Positions 1-14,605 are shown, counted from the first letter of the stretch. The stretch: 64,000 bases of DNA from Citrus sinensis (GCF_022201045.2 NC_068557.1:21367501-21431500), one strand, 5' to 3'. Translations and numbers: made by a program. The notes: generated by a model from the sequence alone, not told the origin.

Positions 1-67
1 AGCCACTTAATGACAAGTAACAATAAAATTGATTTCACAAATCCACAGGGAGTTGAATTTCCAATAG

Positions 68-863
68 GTATCACTAAGAAATACAATGCATTTGGAAGTA
101 GTCTCATTTGGAAAAATAGAATCTGACTCCATTACATATCAGATATCACTTGCAGCAGGACTAGGCTTAATCCTTTATGCAATTTTTGCCGGCGGCGATG
201 TCTGGAAGGAGTTTCTCCAGTACTTTAGGGAAAGCAAACTTGTAAGCGTCTTTATATCTTTGTTTCACGTGTGTATTTCTGCACATTTTTGCTCTTTGGT
301 TTAATATAATTAGGTTACAAAAGGTGGTTCACTTTACCCCTAGTTTATGCCCTCTTCCCTTTGATTATGTTTCTGTGGACGTGTAATATTGCTTTTAAGT
401 TGCAAGTTGCAATATTCTTGATTGTACTAGTCTATGGTTTAACATAACACGAACCTACACATGCTTTTGGACCTCTATGTTGCAGGTTCACGTTACAAGC
501 ATTGATTTTACTCTGCTATCTACATTTGCTCCTTTTTGGGTTTACAATGATATCACTGCTCGGAAGTGGTAAGATTTCTCTAAATGTGGCATGTGTACTT
601 CATTTTGCTTCAATATTAGTGTTTGTGGTATAACATTCAGGCACTTGATCTCTTTGTAGGTATCACTTCTTCATTTTGCTTCAATATTAGTATTTGTGGT
701 ATAACATTCAGGTACTTGATCTCTTTGTAGGTATCACAAAGGTTCTTGGCTTCTTCCCATAACATTGGTGCCATTTTTGGGTCCCTCTCTGTATCTGTTT
801 CTACGACCACCACTATCCAAAATGCCAGTTTCAGTCAGCAAAACATCATTGGAGCAAGAATAA
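68..863 (+). CDS. 3' part of a small multi-pass membrane protein gene (partial)
   Basis: Three exons can be joined in frame. The first (start unresolved, at or after 68 because TAG lies in frame at 65-67) ends at 241 before GTAAGC. The second is 486-568. The third is 731-863 and ends in TAA. The protein has a hydrophobic stretch (ISLAAGLGLILYAIFAGG), then DVWKEFLQYFRESK, then a conserved-looking block (TSIDFTLLSTFAPFWVYND), then a proline- and glycine-rich hydrophobic tail with GSWLLP and FLGPSLYLFLRP. Proteins of this type are shared by plants and cyanobacteria, so plastid membrane location is an inference. I cannot name a function. The 5' exons lie left of the window. The third exon's acceptor sits in a tandem duplication, described separately. 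The gene converges on LACS8. Confidence 0.75.
598..737 (+). repeat. 71-bp tandem duplication carrying a 3' splice site
   Basis: Bases 598-666 recur at 669-737 with only a couple of differences. Each copy holds the polypyrimidine stretch and CTTTGTAG acceptor. Only the second acceptor (AG at 729-730) keeps the frame of the upstream gene; use of the first (AG at 658-659) meets TAG at 688-690. Confidence 0.9.
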
Positions 864-1767
864 ATCACAAGTTTTTCATACTCTTCTGTATATCAACAAA
901 CAACTGGCACAGCTGAAAAACTCCATTTTGATGCTGAGGAGATTATGGAAGAATGATAGTTCATATCTGATCTTCATATATATATAAAACAAAAAAAAAA
1001 CCCTGAAATTACGGGAATTGAATTCCTCCTGAACAAGAATGAGCAGCCTGCGCAATTCTTAGTTTCTATCCGAACCTTCGTAGTTTTCTCTGTGTGTGTG
1101 TGTGTATGAAAAAGATCAGGATGCCTACAGCTTAGGACAAGAAGCAACAGGAAAAAAAATGAACTAATACTTCATTTCAGTTTCTTCCCGGGGAAGAAAA
1201 AAAATACAGTTCATGTTATTGACAGCATCAATTTCAAATAAACTTTACAGGACTTTAACTTATTCTAGTGATTCTTGGTTCTAAAAATTTCTATCCCTCA
1301 AGTTTTATTCAAGTTTCCACTAAACATGGGACCGGCTCCAGCCTTCCAAGAAGTTTTCTTCACCATATAACTAGAGGTCTATACTTTCCATACCCAGCCA
1401 GTGCACTATTACACAGATCTTTTAAGCGGTCAAAAAGGTGAAAAGGTCAAACAGTTCATTTCCAGCCTGCACTTGGTATGCTTTCATACCAGGTGCAGGA
1501 CTACAAGTAACACAACTACTCTGAAAGTTTCAATCTCTCGAGTTATACTGCTCAACGGCAGTTAATCTTGGAATATGACAAATTGGTTGCTAGAAATTCA
1601 GGCGAGCACCGTTCAGCACCCAAACATCAAACTTGAATTTCAAGTAGAAAGATAGGCACCAATTTGTTAGAAAATCACATTCTACAGAAAAAAAGATCAC
1701 AAACTTAAAAAGTAGCAACTTGTAAATATGTGCCATAACTAGGCAACAAAGAGAAATGCACCATTTA
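864..1767. other. Convergent 3' UTR spacer
   Basis: The stretch lies between two convergent stop codons. It holds a run of A at about 989-1000 and a short (GT)n tract near 1092-1106. No credible coding exon was seen. It probably contains both 3' UTRs and polyadenylation regions. Confidence 0.6.
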
Positions 1768-5457
<3,690 letters not shown>

Positions 5458-6300
5458 TGTGAATGTCTCTATAATTTTTTATGGGGTCTCTCTTCAGAAG
5501 AAACCAAATAATGACCTAAAACTGAAGAAATCAAATCAGCGACATAATTCCATTTTGGATTGGTGAAAACATGATTATATAGCTAAAAGAAGACCAAATG
5601 AGAGACATACAGACCAACTTTAAGAGTCATACAAAGAAGAAACAAAAAGTTTCACAGCTTCATAAACAAAATACCAGGCAAATTTGGACTTTAACTTGCT
5701 TATATGTACCTTCGCTTACACATATTTTTCAAAAAATAGAAGAAAAATCAAAATTTTGTATGATCAAAGACCATCCTTCAATAAAATTCACAAAAAATAA
5801 CTTGATTGGCGTACACAACATAATCAGATTTTCACCCTCAAACATCGAACAAAAAAATCAGTATTTTTCATAATTCCAAGATGATCAAATGGCCATAAGC
5901 CCATGATGCAACTAGAAACCAGCACCCAGAAAATATTATCAACAATCTACAAAAAATTGGCCTCTACAACGAACAATTCTCTCAAACAACACCCTTTTAT
6001 ATATATATAATTTATATATCAGTAGTATTAAGTGATTACAAGAACACTATCATTCTAAGAAAAGAATTAATTAAAATATATAAACTTTAACCAAAAGAAA
6101 AAAAAAACCTCGAATTTACCTTTTGAACCGAAGCCAAAGCTTGAAATGTTCTATCTGTCATACATAGACAGGAAATCAAAAAGCAGTCCAGGATGCCACC
6201 ATGAAAGCAGAGAACAAACAACACTCTTTGAGTGAGACACCGTTGCTATCTTTATAAACTTAATAAAGTTGATGGGAATAGGAGCTTATGGATGAAATGA
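5458..6300 (-). promoter_or_regulatory. LACS8 5' leader with probable leader intron
   Basis: This AT-rich stretch lies upstream of the LACS8 start codon. Read on the minus strand, a good donor (AAAAG|GTAAATT) lies at about 6120, and several acceptors lie just upstream of the ATG. The transcript therefore probably starts near 6.2 kb, with a leader intron of about 600 bases. The exact acceptor cannot be fixed from sequence alone. Confidence 0.5.
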
Positions 6301-6399
6301 CAACAATTTGCCACCGTTAAATGAGCTTCGAAAAGGTCAGCTTCTCCAGTTCCGTGGGTAATTTTGGGATACGGGCACTGAAAAGTGTAACGGGGCTGC

Positions 6400-6510
6400 T
6401 ACGTGTAGAGAAATGTGAGTTACTCTGCCGTCCTAACAAAGCATCTGCCACGTGGGCGGTGACAGACGACACGTGGCGCAATGCGGGACGTCTTGTGGAC
6501 TGGCACGTGG
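6400..6510. promoter_or_regulatory. Cluster of G-box/ABRE (CACGTG) elements upstream of LACS8
   Basis: Three palindromic CACGTG cores occur at 6449-6454, 6470-6475 and 6504-6509. GACGTC is at 6487-6492 and TACGTGTA near 6400. Such elements bind bZIP (ABF/GBF) and bHLH factors in plants. They sit a few hundred bases or less upstream of the inferred LACS8 transcription start. Confidence 0.6.
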
Positions 6511-6530
6511 GGTTCTCTTATGCGCCCGAA

Positions 6531-6903
6531 TTTTTTTTTTTTTAAATTACACGATACTAATGCTCAAATTACAACTTATATTATATGAGATTTATAACTG
6601 ATATTTATAATTAGATAATTACCGTGCCTAATTTATATTAATTATTATATAGCATTGTCCAAATTTTATCTTCTCTAATACTCGTGTCTAATTTACATTA
6701 ATTATTATATAACACTGCTCAGATTTTATCTTCTCTAATATTCGAGGAGTGTCTACTCCATTCATATTTCGAAAGAGAAAAGACTGCCTTCACTTAATAA
6801 TTAAGGAAAAAAATAAACTACTACATACATTGCGGGAATTCGAACCGTTGCGCTCACAATTGTGGGTACAAGGTCCTGACCACTGGGCTAAGGCCCAATT
6901 GGT
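6531..6903 (-). mobile_element. tRNA-derived SINE with 15-bp target-site duplication
   Basis: On the minus strand the element begins at 6903. It has an A box (TTAGCCCAGTGG, 6891-6880) and a B box (GGTTCGAATTCC, 6846-6835), the spacing of a tRNA-type Pol III promoter. It then runs through an AT-rich body and ends in a poly(A) tail, seen as T at 6531-6543. The flanks repeat TCTTATGCGCCCGAA at 6516-6530 and 6904-6918, a perfect 15-bp target-site duplication. The body holds an internal tandem duplication of about 65-70 bp with TTTTATCTTCTCTAATA at each unit end (about 6665-6741). The TSD is intact and the boxes are well kept, so the insertion looks fairly recent. Confidence 0.88.
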
Positions 6904-6918
6904 TCTTATGCGCCCGAA

Positions 6919-7482
6919 GTTGAAAGAACGTTCTGTTTTGTTTTTTGTTTTCAACGTAAATGGGAGGCACACAGCTCAATGGTCTGTCTGAATTCATTAA
7001 TGTGAAATCAAATCAAACCAAAAACACGGCCGTTTTTGGCCGAGAGAGTTTCTGATGTCACATCACGAAGTATGTACGACTATTAGAAGGCTCTTATCGA
7101 AGAAAATGCTTATCACGATAGGTGCTCATAAATTTGCCGAGATTGAATTAAATGGCAGAATTATCTTCTAGAAGGAAACAGCTTCGATTGTGAAGCAAAT
7201 TGTACAAGAATTTGTAACGTAAATTATAGCTTTTCTTACATGTGGAAATTCTACGGCTGCACTGCATCACATGAAGACAGAATGCATAGAAGATGAAACG
7301 AAGTTACCTGATATCATGCTTCAATTCAATACATTGATTTTTTAAGATGGTACAGACATTTGTTCATTCTAATTTTTGGAACAAGTCAATATGACAATAA
7401 GAGTTAGATGATTATGTGTTTCGGAGGTAGAAGATGCATAATAATATATGATTGCTGCAGGTTGATTTTTGTACATCAAACA
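6919..7482. other. Spacer between the SINE and the small membrane-protein gene
   Basis: I see no coding exon here. The stretch includes CGGCCGTTTTTGGCCG, a GC-rich near-palindrome at about 7029-7044. It probably holds the 3' UTR of the minus-strand gene ending at 7483. Confidence 0.5.
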
Positions 7483-9796
7483 CTAAGAGTTGTGCCTAGC
7501 ACATTCTTCGGCCCGTGTCAGTGCATCTGTGAGCACATCAATCGTCCAATCCTTCAAATCCCCCTGCGGATAAAAGGTGTATTATATAAACATCAAGCTT
7601 ACACATGCAAGACTTTTGAGTTTCAATCTGCAGAAGAAAGAGCATTTTGTTTCTTCTTGAAAGCAGAACAAAGAATAAGAAGAATAAGATCAAGTACATG
7701 GATCATGAGACACAAAGTCAATCTTTCAATGACAACTAACTTTTAAAGATCAACTGATCCTAATTACTAAGTTACGCAGCATGAAAATTTTGTATCAAAT
7801 GCACCGCAGTCGGGTAGCTACAAGACCAGATATAGTATTTCACGATTTTGAGATGAGTTGTTTTTCACTTTCTATCCTAATGCTCAGAACAAGAACACAT
7901 GAAAATGAAGATGAAAGATTAGCTCTGCAATTTCCAACATATTTTTATTGACTACCTAACTTCCAGCTCTTAATCTGGAGCCGGAAAGATATAAGTTTGC
8001 AAGCCCCAAAAAAAGGGATGAGAAACAAAATTTGAAAATAAAATAAAATAAAATCAGAATGACAAAAACTAAAATCTCAATAAGAGCAAAGCTAATACAA
8101 TATAAGAATGACTCAATGAATGCTTCGTCCACAATGTCAGATCGAAATGAAGAAAGAGCTAGGAACATAAGATCGAACACTATGAAAAATGCATGCATAT
8201 GTAAGTCAATTGTCCAGAGTAAGAACCGCACTGAATCTTTCGGTATCAAAGAGTGCTACATTTTAAAACCAATACGTTACCCCAATTAGAACAAAACTTT
8301 GGACAGTGTCTGTGTTCTCACAGACCTAGGAGGTTTTAGAATATAAATAGCATTGCGAAACAAGAACAGAAGATATAACCAATATTCACGGTATGGGTCC
8401 CCCCCCCCCCCCAAACCCCCCCCCCCCCCCCCAACAAAAACAACCTTTTTTCTAGCAATTTGAAGGGTCATAGCATCCAAATTAGTCCATAAATAATCGT
8501 CAGGAAGAAGGAGGAAGATTAAGCATTGATCATGAACAAGAAACATATGTAAGATTGAGGCATGCATTGAGCAAAACTATGTATGAACCATATGGTATCC
8601 TAAAGAGCAGGACATCAAAAGCAATTAATATCCCAATACTGTAACTGCATTTGACAATCTAAAGTCTTAAGAAGCTATATAATCAGCTGATGATAATTTA
8701 TTTAAAAGCAAGAAGCATAATTCAGAAACAAGTACCAATCCTAGGAAATTTGAGAACAGTCGGACATCCAATGAAAGCTGAAGCCTCTATATTCTTCCAA
8801 TTAGCATCTTGGAGCAAATATAAGATCCTATAATCTTCAGAAACAAGTACCAATCCCAGGAAATTTGAGAACGGTGGGACGTCAAATGAAAGATGAAGCC
8901 TCTATATTCTTCCAATTAGCATCTTGGAGCAAATATAAAATTTTATAATTCCTAAAGATCTACTGTAACTCAATAAGTGGTCAGGCTCCTATTTGCTGAC
9001 CATGCACTATAGAAAGGATCACTGAATGTGGGACCAGGACAAAGTAAACTCACATATGGAGTCAATGAATACAGTAGGACTGTCATAAGGGCATGTAGTA
9101 TTGGCCAGCCAGGACAAAGTAAATTCATATATACTTAAAAATGAAAATTAAGTACTAAAGAGAATTGAGGGTCTAACCATGCGCAGTGGTTCTCCAGTTC
9201 TTAATTTGGCATTTGGACGAGCAAGCTTGGATTCAAAAGGAGTCCTTGGCCTCACTTCTTGAAATTCCTCCCACTCCTCACGAGTCAGCATCCTCATAGT
9301 GCCTTGGCCAGGGGGAGCATTCTTTATTTTGTGCTCAATCATTTCTTGGGATTTTGAGTCATCATACTGCAAAATACGCTCATCACATTGTTCACCCAGT
9401 AAACTATAAAAAAAAAGTGGCACCGCACTAAAGAAGACATTTAATGGACAGAAAAGAAACAACAAATGAACTAATATCTTAAGTACAACACTATCTAATA
9501 TCTAATATAATGACAGGACAAGAAATGATTATAATACGACATCAGATTACCATCATAAGAAGCTTAGCAAAGAGTGCAATTGCAGCAACAGTGAGAAACA
9601 TTGGCAAAGAAGCCGTGTCAAGAAACGATTTTGATTCCGGAACCTCAACAAACACATCATTCTTCTTCACATTCTTCCTCTTCCTCGTTTTTTCCAACTC
9701 AGCAACCCTTTTCTTCAAGCTCTCCGATGGGCCATCACGGGACAACGTATGCAATCTTCTTTGAACTAAAAACAATCTCTGTCCAACTCCAAACAT
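7483..9796 (-). CDS. Small single-pass membrane protein, probably mitochondrial (171 aa)
   Basis: Three exons join in phase: 9796-9551 (82 codons), 9366-9178 (63 codons) and 7563-7483 (26 codons plus stop). The last exon lies beyond an intron of about 1.6 kb. Its frame reads GDLKDWTIDVLTDALTRAEE, which continues the domain naturally. The N-terminus (MFGVGQRLFLVQRRLHTLS) is basic and lacks acid, like a mitochondrial presequence. A charged helix (SLKKRVAELEKTRKRK) precedes one hydrophobic segment (about residues 63-80), then a soluble tail with EEWEEFQEVRPRTPFE. I do not recognise a characterised family; it resembles an uncharacterised plant protein conserved near LACS8 in Arabidopsis (from memory). 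A paired TGGGCC site II element lies upstream. Confidence is high that it is a gene and low for any function. Confidence 0.8.
8399..8432. repeat. Double homopolymer C tract
   Basis: Fourteen C (8399-8412), AAA, then seventeen C (8416-8432), inside intron 2 of the minus-strand gene. The transcript would carry it as poly(G). Exact lengths are prone to assembly error. Confidence 0.85.
8723..8950. repeat. 115-bp tandem duplication in an intron
   Basis: The block starting CAGAAACAAGTACCAATC at 8723 recurs at 8838 with scattered substitutions. Two copies lie head to tail inside intron 2 of the small membrane-protein gene. Confidence 0.9.
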
Positions 9797-11126
9797 GACG
9801 GAGACAGAACAAGAATCTACACTATGATTCTTGCTTTTGCTTTTACAATTGAAAAAAAAAAAAAAAAACTGCCTGCACTTCACAGCAAGTAAGTTCACAC
9901 TCAGATTTCGAGATGAAATTAGTAATTGAACAATACTAAAAGCTATTCTGCAGGTCATAGGAATCGGTTCCAAATTCTAATTACCCAAATGCCCATTGCT
10001 GTATATTTTTGAAACATTATGAAGTCCAATTTCATTGGAGCATATTGACAAACACGTTTAAGCATCAAACACTGATGGCAAACTTTGATTTTCTTCTAAA
10101 AGAAATAAATAAAATCTGTATTTATAATTATATATGGATTATGGAATCACATCAAAATAAAATTCAATATCATTCTCCGAAGATCGAGAATTTCTGAATC
10201 ATAATACCAGTTGCTTACCGGATTTAATGCTTCAATAAGAGAGAGCCACAGCGAGTCATTTTATTACGCTTATTTATTTATTTATTTATTTCAGATAAGT
10301 AGACTAGAAGGCTGGGTTGGGTTTTGATTTGGGCTTAATTTCCAGGAATTTGGGCCAAGGCCCATATTCTAGCGCATTGTCCAACAGCTCATTTAGTTTC
10401 AAACAAATCGGGGGTGTACGCGTGGATTGATCGAACGGATCCATGAGATTGACAAGAGCATAGATTTGAAATTGGTTTGACTGGGACGCATCTGTAGAAA
10501 AGTTACAAAGAAAACTCTGCGTTAGTGAAATTATTTGACATAAAAACTTAAATTAATAGATTAATACTTTAGGACGGTAAAGTTTCGGACGAAATTAAGA
10601 ATGTATTATCGATAATTTTAGTTTTAAATAATTAAAATAAATTATACAAATATATTTTCTTATTCATTTTCTATTGTAAAAGCTACATACCCTCTGCGTG
10701 AGGGTGAAATTGTAATTTGTAGTAATTCATTTTCAATCCAAAATAAAATAAAAACACATAATTGAGATTTTAATTAACAATCTACACATTCGTTCTAATC
10801 TAAACAAACACACTACTCTCACCCACACTCTACATTTTCAATTTTAAGATCCTCACTCCATAATATTTCTACTCCAATTCAAAAAATAAATATTACGTCA
10901 ATCATATTGCTGCCATGAGAAATTGATTGAAAGACTAAAACGATATTAATATTAAGTCAAAGCCTATCAAGTTAAATATGATAATTTCTCACACAATGTC
11001 ATACGGTGGGTCAAACTCAAATTTTAAATTTACAAATTGTTTCACACCAGCAATGAAACGCCTGATCTTGGCATTGAAACATAATGGTTCGACTCATTGG
11101 ACATAATCAAAATAATGCTTTGCCAA

Positions 11127-11157
<31 letters not shown>

Positions 11158-12795
11158 TTGTTTTTGCGCAGACACAATTATAGCATACCTAGTAAAATAT
11201 TCGAAATAGAGGATGTTTGGTCACTAATTAGACTCCACGGTCGTGACAATATGAACATTGCATTATTACATATCAAATTGTATTACTTTCTAAAGTTAAT
11301 TTATTTAATATTATTAAAAGTACTTTTTATCTTAGCTCCTTTTAGAATCAAATGCGCCAAATGGGATCGCACCCACTTAATATTTTTTTTTTATGAATTA
11401 TGTCAATGATTTATATCCATTTACGGGAGTACATGTTAATCATGCTATGTTTTTTTTTGTATGTATCATGTAATAATAATTATGGTACAATTAGTTACAA
11501 AGACGTGCAAGATTAAATTTTAAACAGTTTATGAAAAGTAGGTTAGTCAAACGGAAGATTTATTCAACTAATCATATAGGTTAAAAAGTCAATCCCATAC
11601 TAGAAGTCTACAATGATGTGTTGGTTTTGAGTTTTCTTGTGAACTTCCAAAGTAGGGCATCATTTCACCACATTCTCTTTTTTTTAATCCTTTTTAAAAA
11701 CATTTTTAAAGCTTAATCCTATTAAGCATAATCAAAAATTAAAAAAAATCCTTTTAAGCATGCATTTCAAAGTACGTGTGTGTACATTTTGATTTACCAA
11801 GCATTTATTTTGTACATCATACCACATGTGTCTAAATCTTGCATGGGTAACGCTCTTCATTTAGCATTTAATTTAATCAATTATTTGATTTTTTTTAAGA
11901 CAATACTAATAATTCTCTCTAGTGATTAGGGATGGCAATAGTACCCATAAATCCACCCAAATTCTTAGCCAAAACCTGTCCTTGTGACTAATTTTGTGGG
12001 TTGTAGGCAGATTTGGTATTATAAATTGAAACCCACTAGGTTGCGGGTAGGTTTGATATTAGCTAAATATCCAACAGATACTTGTTTGAATATCCGCCAA
12101 CCCACAGTTTTTTTTTTATATTTTTAATTTAATTTTAATTGAAAAAATTTAAATCTAAACATATATAAAGTAAACAATGTAAAGTGCAACTGTGTATGCA
12201 AGTTACAACATGAATAAGTCCTAACATGCTTTAATCTAATGTATGGATTATTATATACTTATTATTATTTTGTATGGACTATTATTCTTTAACTTAATGT
12301 ATGGATTATTTCATTATTATAATTTTGTTTTGTGGATTAGTATTTAAAACTATTATTCTCAAGAAAATATTATAGTAGGAATCGTGTTGGATAGCTACTA
12401 ATGGTGGTGAATAAAATTAAGATATTCTCTTGAAACTTATGTTGAATGATAATATGAAATGATAATTATTATTTTTAAATACTAATTTGCGGCTTTTTTT
12501 ACGAATTTGTGTATTCCTAAATTTAAGGATTTGTGTTGGATTGATGTTGAGATTTTAATTTTTCATTTACATTAGTTAAATTTAGAATTGAGTATGTTAT
12601 GTAAAATTTTAAGTTATTAGTATAAATTTACACATTGAACATTTGTAATTTTAAATATAATAACTAATAAAAAATATGTCGGATATCATTGCGAGTTTGG
12701 TAATTATTAAAATTCTCGGATTTTCTTTAAATAAAAAATAAAAAACTCACAATAGGTTGTAAATGTATTTAACAATTTAAATGTTATGCAAGTTT
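9797..12795. other. AT-rich intergenic region with degraded repeats
   Basis: No convincing coding exon was found. Features seen are a TTTA-type tract near 10269-10290, a TA/CA microsatellite at about 11129-11157, and a block near 11930-12110 beginning GGGATGGCAATAGTACCC. That block resembles the short GGGATGGCAA...GGGTA repeats found in many plant genomes. The rest is low-complexity AT-rich sequence that looks like old transposon remains. Confidence 0.55.
10351..10364. promoter_or_regulatory. Paired site II element
   Basis: TGGGCCAAGGCCCA contains two inverted TGGGCC cores. Site II elements of this kind bind TCP factors and are common in promoters of nuclear genes for mitochondrial and ribosomal proteins. 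It lies 555 bases upstream of the start codon of the minus-strand small membrane-protein gene, whose transcript start is not known. Confidence 0.4.
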
Positions 12796-12810
12796 AAGTT
12801 CGGTGATGGC

Positions 12811-13140
12811 GCCACTTCGGCCTTGGCCGAAGTGGTGGGCTGCTGCCCTCACAAGCATTGTGAGGGCAGCGATTCTAGCCCCCACAAAAGCATTGTGGGG
12901 GCTAAATGTTCTTTATATCCTTCTCCCTTGCGAAATGCAAGTGGAGTATGGACATCCTCTCCCGTGAGGAGTTATTTGTATTGGGCATGTACTTCATAGA
13001 ATTCATTGTAATAATGTAAGTCCCAATCATGTATATCTGATTGTAAATATCAGTGTAATATCTCTGCTCCAATAAGCAGTTATTGTAAATATCTGTATAA
13101 TGTAATAATCTGATGATTAATCAGTCTAAAAAAAAAAAAA
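12811..13140 (+). mobile_element. Poly(A) retroposon headed by three perfect hairpins, 15-bp TSD
   Basis: The element is bounded by a perfect 15-bp direct repeat, AAGTTCGGTGATGGC, at 12796-12810 and 13141-13155, and ends in poly(A) at about 13127-13140. This is the signature of target-primed LINE-type insertion. The 5' end is three back-to-back perfect inverted repeats: 12812-12835 (11-bp arms, TT spacer), 12842-12870 (13-bp arms, GCA loop) and 12876-12904 (12-bp arms, 5-nt loop). Weaker pairs follow: CTTGC/GCAAG near 12928 and CCTC/GAGG near 12957. A last hairpin, CTGAT/ATCAG (13110-13124), sits just before the poly(A). I found no clear Pol III A and B boxes and no reading frame of note. It may be a SINE-like or processed structured RNA; the family is not recognised. 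Confidence 0.8.
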
Positions 13141-13155
13141 AAGTTCGGTGATGGC

Positions 13156-14605
13156 AAACCTAATACGAACGGTGCCCGTTACCATCCACTAGTGACCAAA
13201 AAAGTTAAAAGCTTGTTCAGGAACGTGCAATAATTTTTAAGTGGCGAGACTGCCGCGGCCTTTTTTTTTATTAATAAAGTAAAAGAGAGAGTTAAAGATA
13301 ATAATAAAATAATAATAAATTCAAATGCTTTATTTTTTACTTTCAGCTACGATTGATATTTTGAATATACGAAAATATATTAAATGAGTTCTGATTCAGT
13401 GAATCTCTGCTAGGCAGCACAATATCACTACTACGCAGCTCCGTCGACAATGGTCAAAGGACAATCGGACAAATAGCACACGTGTAGAAATCACTCACCA
13501 TCACTAACGTCATTGACCTTTGAATTCAATTTTATTAATCATTCTTGCTAAATATACAAAAGAAAAACTTACATATGTATTAGTGAATATTTACATTACG
13601 AATACACGGTGCGCTCTTTTTAATTTTTATTATCTCGTGGTATTAACAGTTTGACGATAAATTTTAAAATACACATATTGTACCATGTCAGTTATACAAC
13701 AGTAAATAATATCATAACATATGTGTATTTATTTTATAAACTATCATGCAAGTATTGATTATATTAAATTCAATTACACATGTTATATATATATTAATTA
13801 ATTATAATACAACAGATGTATTTTAAAATTTGTCCAGTTTGACACTTATCATTTGGCGCTGCCCTGTCAATATTTAATATCATTAGGCGTTACAAAATGA
13901 ATGCAAATCTGTGCATTGTCACACGACCTTCACATTAACCATTTGGTGCCGCAATGCCAACATTATTATTACACCGTTGCCGTATCACGGACCGTTGGAT
14001 TCAATAACTTTCCAAGCAAGTAATCAATCACCAACGGAGGGTATATAGAAATAAAAGATACGAAGATCAAAGAGGGTTGCTGTCCGTGGGCCCCACCAAC
14101 CCTAGTTCTTTTCTTACAACAACACATGCTCAACATGTTTTGTACTATGTTGTAAATGTTAAAAACCCAAGTTGAAAGAAAGGCAAAGGCAAAAGAGGCG
14201 AAAAAAACCAAAAACAATTTTGTTAGGCGGAAAAAAAAGAAAAAGAAAAAGAAAACAAAACCAAAAAGCCCTACACTCTAAAATCACACTGCGTGCCTAT
14301 GTTGACATCGATAGATCATCGAATTCGAAAACAAATTTTTCACTTCTCATTCTCTTTCGTTCCTCTCTAATTTTTTTTTTTTCTTTTTCATTTCTCTTCT
14401 TCGCTTTTAAAATAATAATACGACGACATCAAACGTAGCATACCCATCGAGAATAAGAAACCAGAGAGGGGAAACGAGAGACAAACAAACAGTTAAATTT
14501 CTTGAGGAATTACATTAATCAAAGAGAGAAAGGAGACGAAGGGCTTTTCAAAATTTTTTGTCTTGGGTTTCAGCTTTGTGGGGTTTGCGAGTGGAGTGAG
14601 TGAAG
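13156..14605 (+). promoter_or_regulatory. Promoter and CT-rich 5' leader region of the GIP1-like gene
   Basis: There is no coding exon. The distal half is AT-rich. The proximal part (about 14160-14590) is purine- and pyrimidine-biased, with long A-rich and TTTTTCTTTTTC tracts and GAGAGA-type stretches typical of plant 5' leaders. The transcription start cannot be fixed. Confidence 0.5.

Noticed and set aside
6835-6903. Possible tRNA gene on the minus strand
   Set aside because: A and B boxes are present, but the sequence continues into a poly(A)-tailed body bounded by TSDs, and no acceptor-stem pairing was seen, so it is the head of a SINE.
8286-8567. Glycine-rich minus-strand frame
   Set aside because: The glycine run comes from the poly(C) tract in an intron; there is no other protein-like feature.
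13110-13124. CTGATGA resembling a hammerhead ribozyme core
   Set aside because: No matching GAAA box or cleavage site lies in the right arrangement; the bases form a simple terminal hairpin before the poly(A).
14172-14438. Lysine/arginine-rich plus-strand frame upstream of the GIP1-like gene
   Set aside because: It is translated from A-rich low-complexity leader sequence and has no domain.
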